A stretch of 64,000 nt of DNA from Cellulomonas humilata (lineage in GTDB: Bacteria > Actinomycetota > Actinomycetes > Actinomycetales > Cellulomonadaceae). Below, piece after piece: positions 61,675 to 64,000 of this stretch; the stretch's first letter is position 1; each line of letters starts with the position of its first letter. The DNA is taken from positions 62,001 through 126,000 of the forward strand of contig NZ_JAUSVB010000002.1 of assembly GCF_030814415.1 (NCBI RefSeq), given 5' to 3'. The translations under genes were made by a program, and so were the position numbers. The notes beneath the pieces are model-generated. The model did not search any database, had not been told where the DNA came from, and saw only the letters and a program-made list of their open reading frames with translations.

Positions 61675-63219
61675 ATGACCACCGACGCCGTCGCCCGCGC
61701 CCGGGGTCGGGTGGGCAAGCCCGCCGCGCTTCTCGAGGTGCGCAGCCTGTCCAAGCGCTTCGGTGAGGTGCAGGCCAACTGGGACGTGGACCTCACGGTC
61801 CTGCCCGGCACCGTGCACGGCCTGATCGGGGAGAACGGGGCCGGCAAGAGCACGTTGCTCAAGATGATCTACGGCGTCTACACGCCCGACGAGGGACGCA
61901 TGTTCGTCGACGGTGCGCCCGTGTCGCCGGGCAGCCCCGCTGACGCACGGGCCCTCGGCATCGGCATGGTGTTCCAGGACCTGCGCCTGGTGCCCGCGCT
62001 GACGGTCGCGGAGAACATCGCCCTCGCACTGCCCGACGGGCCGACGCTGCGGCTGGCCCGGCTGGCCGCGCGGATCACGGAGGCGTCGGAGGCCTACGGG
62101 CTCGCCGTCGACCCGTCCGCGCAGGTCCGGCACCTGTCCATCGGCGAACGCCAGCGCGCGGAGATCCTCAAGGTCCTCATGACCGGGGCGCGGCTCGTCA
62201 TCCTCGACGAGCCGACGAGCGTGCTCGCGCCGCAGGAGGTCGAGGCGCTGTTCGGCGTCGTGGCGCAGCTGCGCGACCAGGGCCTCGGCGTGGTGCTGGT
62301 GACGCACAAGCTGGGGGAGGTCCGCGCGATCGCCGACCAGGTGACCGTGCTGCGCGGCGGCCAGGTGATCCTGAACGCCGAGGACCCCGGGAACTTCTCC
62401 GACGCCGAGCTGGTCGAGGCGATGGTCGGCCGTCGGGTGCCGCCGCTCGCGGTGGAGCGCGTCGCGGTGCCGCCGCGCGAGCATGCCGTGCTGGAGCTCC
62501 GGGGCGCCACGGCGCTCGGAGACCGCGGGCACGTCGCGCTCAAGGGCGTGGACCTCGAGGTGCACCCGGGCGAGCTGGTCGGTGTCGCGGGCGTGGCGGG
62601 CAGTGGCCAGAAGGAGCTGTGCGAGGTGGCGCTGGGCCTGCGGCCGGTCACCCACGGCACGGTCCGGGTGGGCGACTCGACGGAGGTCACCGCCCGCACG
62701 GCGATCGACGGGGGCGCGGTCGCGGTGCCGGAGGACCCGGTCGTGGACTCGGTGGTGCCCGGGCTGACCGTGCTGGAGCACATGGTGCTCGACGGGCGGG
62801 CGGTGCCGCGGCGCGGGCTCGGGATCGACTGGCCGGCCGTCGGTGCGCGGACGGCGGTGCTGGACGAGCGCGTGGGCCTGCACATGGCCCCCACCAAGCG
62901 GACCCTGTCGTCCCTGTCGGGCGGCAACATCCAGCGCGTCCTGCTCACCCGCGAGCTGGGCCAGGACGCCTCACTGGTCGTCGCGGCCTACCCGAGCCGA
63001 GGGCTGGACGTCGCGAACACGCGGCGCACGCAGGAGCTGCTGCTGGAGCACCGTGCTCGCGGCGCGGGCGTGCTCATGGTCTCGGAGGACCTCGACGAGC
63101 TCATCGCCGTGGCCGACCGGATCGCCGTCATGCACGACGGGCACCTGGTCGGGGTCGTCGACACCGCCGGCGCCGACCGGATGTCCATCGGACGACTGAT
63201 GCTCGGAGGCGTGGCATGA
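61675..63219 (+). CDS. ABC importer ATPase, nucleoside (BMP/YufO) type, two domains
   Basis: ATPase of 514 residues with two fused ABC domains. The first has Walker [10 protein letters not shown], the Q-loop, the signature [15 protein letters not shown] and Walker [15 protein letters not shown]. The second has a degenerate Walker A ([10 protein letters not shown]) and the signature [15 protein letters not shown], and its Walker B lacks the usual acidic pair ([16 protein letters not shown]). This asymmetry is usual for the CUT2/BMP class that imports nucleosides or sugars. ATG 61675 is chosen; a longer frame to 61597 runs through the palindrome. The permease starts inside the last codons (ATGA). 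Confidence 0.88.
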   Translation: MTTDAVARARGRVGKPAALLEVRSLSKRFGEVQANWDVDLTVLPGTVHGLIGENGAGKSTLLKMIYGVYTPDEGRMFVDGAPVSPGSPADARALGIGMVFQDLRLVPALTVAENIALALPDGPTLRLARLAARITEASEAYGLAVDPSAQVRHLSIGERQRAEILKVLMTGARLVILDEPTSVLAPQEVEALFGVVAQLRDQGLGVVLVTHKLGEVRAIADQVTVLRGGQVILNAEDPGNFSDAELVEAMVGRRVPPLAVERVAVPPREHAVLELRGATALGDRGHVALKGVDLEVHPGELVGVAGVAGSGQKELCEVALGLRPVTHGTVRVGDSTEVTARTAIDGGAVAVPEDPVVDSVVPGLTVLEHMVLDGRAVPRRGLGIDWPAVGARTAVLDERVGLHMAPTKRTLSSLSGGNIQRVLLTRELGQDASLVVAAYPSRGLDVANTRRTQELLLEHRARGAGVLMVSEDLDELIAVADRIAVMHDGHLVGVVDTAGADRMSIGRLMLGGVA

Positions 63220-64000
63220 GCCAGGAAGTCGAGAAGTCGGCGCCACCGCTCCCGCCACCGTCCGCACCGCCGGCCACAGGCGGGCGGGGACGGTTCGTGA
63301 GCCGCGGCTCCACGCTGCTGCGGTGGGTCGGGGCGCTGATCGCGGGACTCGTGGTGTTCGGGGCGTTCGTGCTGGCCAACGGCGCCGACCCGTTCGCGGT
63401 CTACGCCGACATCTGGACGTCGACCCTCACGCAGCCGGGGCAGTTCCAGCAGATCGTGCTGCGGGCCGCACCCATCGCGCTCGCGGGGCTGGCCGTCGTC
63501 GTCCCCGCCCGCGCCGGTCTGGTGAACGTCGGCGGTGAGGGGCAGCTGATCATCGGGGCCGTCGCGGCGGCCGGCGTGGCGCTGTGGCTCACGCCCGTCG
63601 CGTCACCGTGGCTCGTCATGCTGCTGATGGTCCTCGCCGCGATCGTCGCGGGTGCCGCGTGGGCCGGGATCGCCGCCGCGATGCGGCTCGTCGTGAAGGT
63701 CAACGAGGCCGTCACCACCCTGCTGCTCAACTACGTCGCCCTGTACTCGATGCTCTTCCTCATCCTCGGTCCCTGGAAGGACCCGGCGGCCCTCGGACAG
63801 TCCACGAGCGTGGAGCTCAACGACGCGATGAAGCTCCCGGTGTTCGCCGGGACCGCGATCCACGTCGGGGTGGCGCTGGCGGTCGTCGCGGCGGGGGCCG
63901 TCTGGTTCGCCCTGTCCCGCACGACGTGGGGCTTCCGCCTGTCGGTGGTCGGCGGCAACGCGGAGGCCGCGCGTCGGGCCGGGCTGCCGGTGGTCACGCT
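63216..64000 (+). CDS. ABC importer permease, nucleoside (YufP) type (3' partial)
   Basis: Membrane protein cut by the window end after 261 codons. After a Pro-rich cytosolic stretch ([14 protein letters not shown]) come helices, with the family stretch [20 protein letters not shown] then [19 protein letters not shown], and [18 protein letters not shown]. This is the pattern of YufP-type permeases of BMP-family importers for nucleosides. ATG 63216 overlaps the ATPase stop; GGAGG lies 7 bases upstream. A second permease and a substrate-binding lipoprotein are expected beyond the edge. Confidence 0.88.
   Translation, partial: MSQEVEKSAPPLPPPSAPPATGGRGRFVSRGSTLLRWVGALIAGLVVFGAFVLANGADPFAVYADIWTSTLTQPGQFQQIVLRAAPIALAGLAVVVPARAGLVNVGGEGQLIIGAVAAAGVALWLTPVASPWLVMLLMVLAAIVAGAAWAGIAAAMRLVVKVNEAVTTLLLNYVALYSMLFLILGPWKDPAALGQSTSVELNDAMKLPVFAGTAIHVGVALAVVAAGAVWFALSRTTWGFRLSVVGGNAEAARRAGLPVVT

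Overview
This is chromosomal DNA of a high-GC Gram-positive actinobacterium, most likely a cellulomonad or close relative (Micrococcales). The reasons are the very GC-rich third codon positions, frequent GTG starts, dense ATGA/GTGA start-stop overlaps, actinobacterial families (DUF3817 beside guaA, DUF6350, DUF3017, PspC-type two-component pairs) and the gene order sucCD - DUF6350 - purN - purH - DUF3017 - icd - mdh. I assign genus only by this reasoning, not by alignment. No tRNA, rRNA, CRISPR array, insertion sequence or phage gene was seen. No stretch over 300 bases lacks a gene.

Layout. 1-8.1 kb: end of a Tad/Flp pilus locus: TadC, a sensor kinase and LuxR-type regulator, the Flp pilin, an OmpA-domain lipoprotein, a TadE/G-like protein, a large protein with a pilin-like N-terminus, a second lipoprotein and a small membrane protein. 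8.1-17.2 kb: housekeeping and envelope genes: guaA, DUF3817, a glycosyltransferase, and a PspC envelope-stress module with its own kinase/regulator pair. 17.2-18.9 kb: a Phd/VapC-type toxin-antitoxin pair between two related NUDIX hydrolases. 18.9-38.0 kb: a large acyl-CoA catabolic island with dehydrogenases, a thiolase, a hydratase, a CoA ligase, an APH-like kinase, a branched-chain-amino-acid-type ABC importer and two TetR-family regulators. 38.0-42.3 kb: small membrane proteins, the PcrA helicase and an HTH/Clp-N gene pair. 42.4-45.6 kb: a cell-surface module with a SipW-type signal peptidase. 45.6-61.5 kb: uridine-kinase-like gene, TCA-cycle genes (sucCD, icd, mdh), purine genes (purN, purH with a ZTP riboswitch) and an aquaporin. 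61.6-64 kb: start of a nucleoside-type ABC importer cut by the window end.

How the genes work together. In the catabolic island four copies of one 20-bp palindrome (ATACCG-N6-CGGTAT core) lie in front of the hydrolase/ADH divergon, the kinase-ACAD-ligase operon, the ABC importer operon and the SDR-TetR operon, so the TetR at 36.6-37.2 kb probably co-ordinates uptake and degradation of one substrate class. The pairing of an APH-like kinase with an ACAD10/11-like dehydrogenase and a CoA ligase points to 4-hydroxy-acid (gamma-hydroxy or levulinate-like) catabolism. A second TetR (QsdR-like) divergent from the thiolase/dehydrogenase operon has its own, different palindrome.

The most novel-looking items are the pilin-like fusion protein in the Tad locus, the SipW-peptidase/LPTTG/seven-repeat propeller surface module, and the shared TetR operator set.
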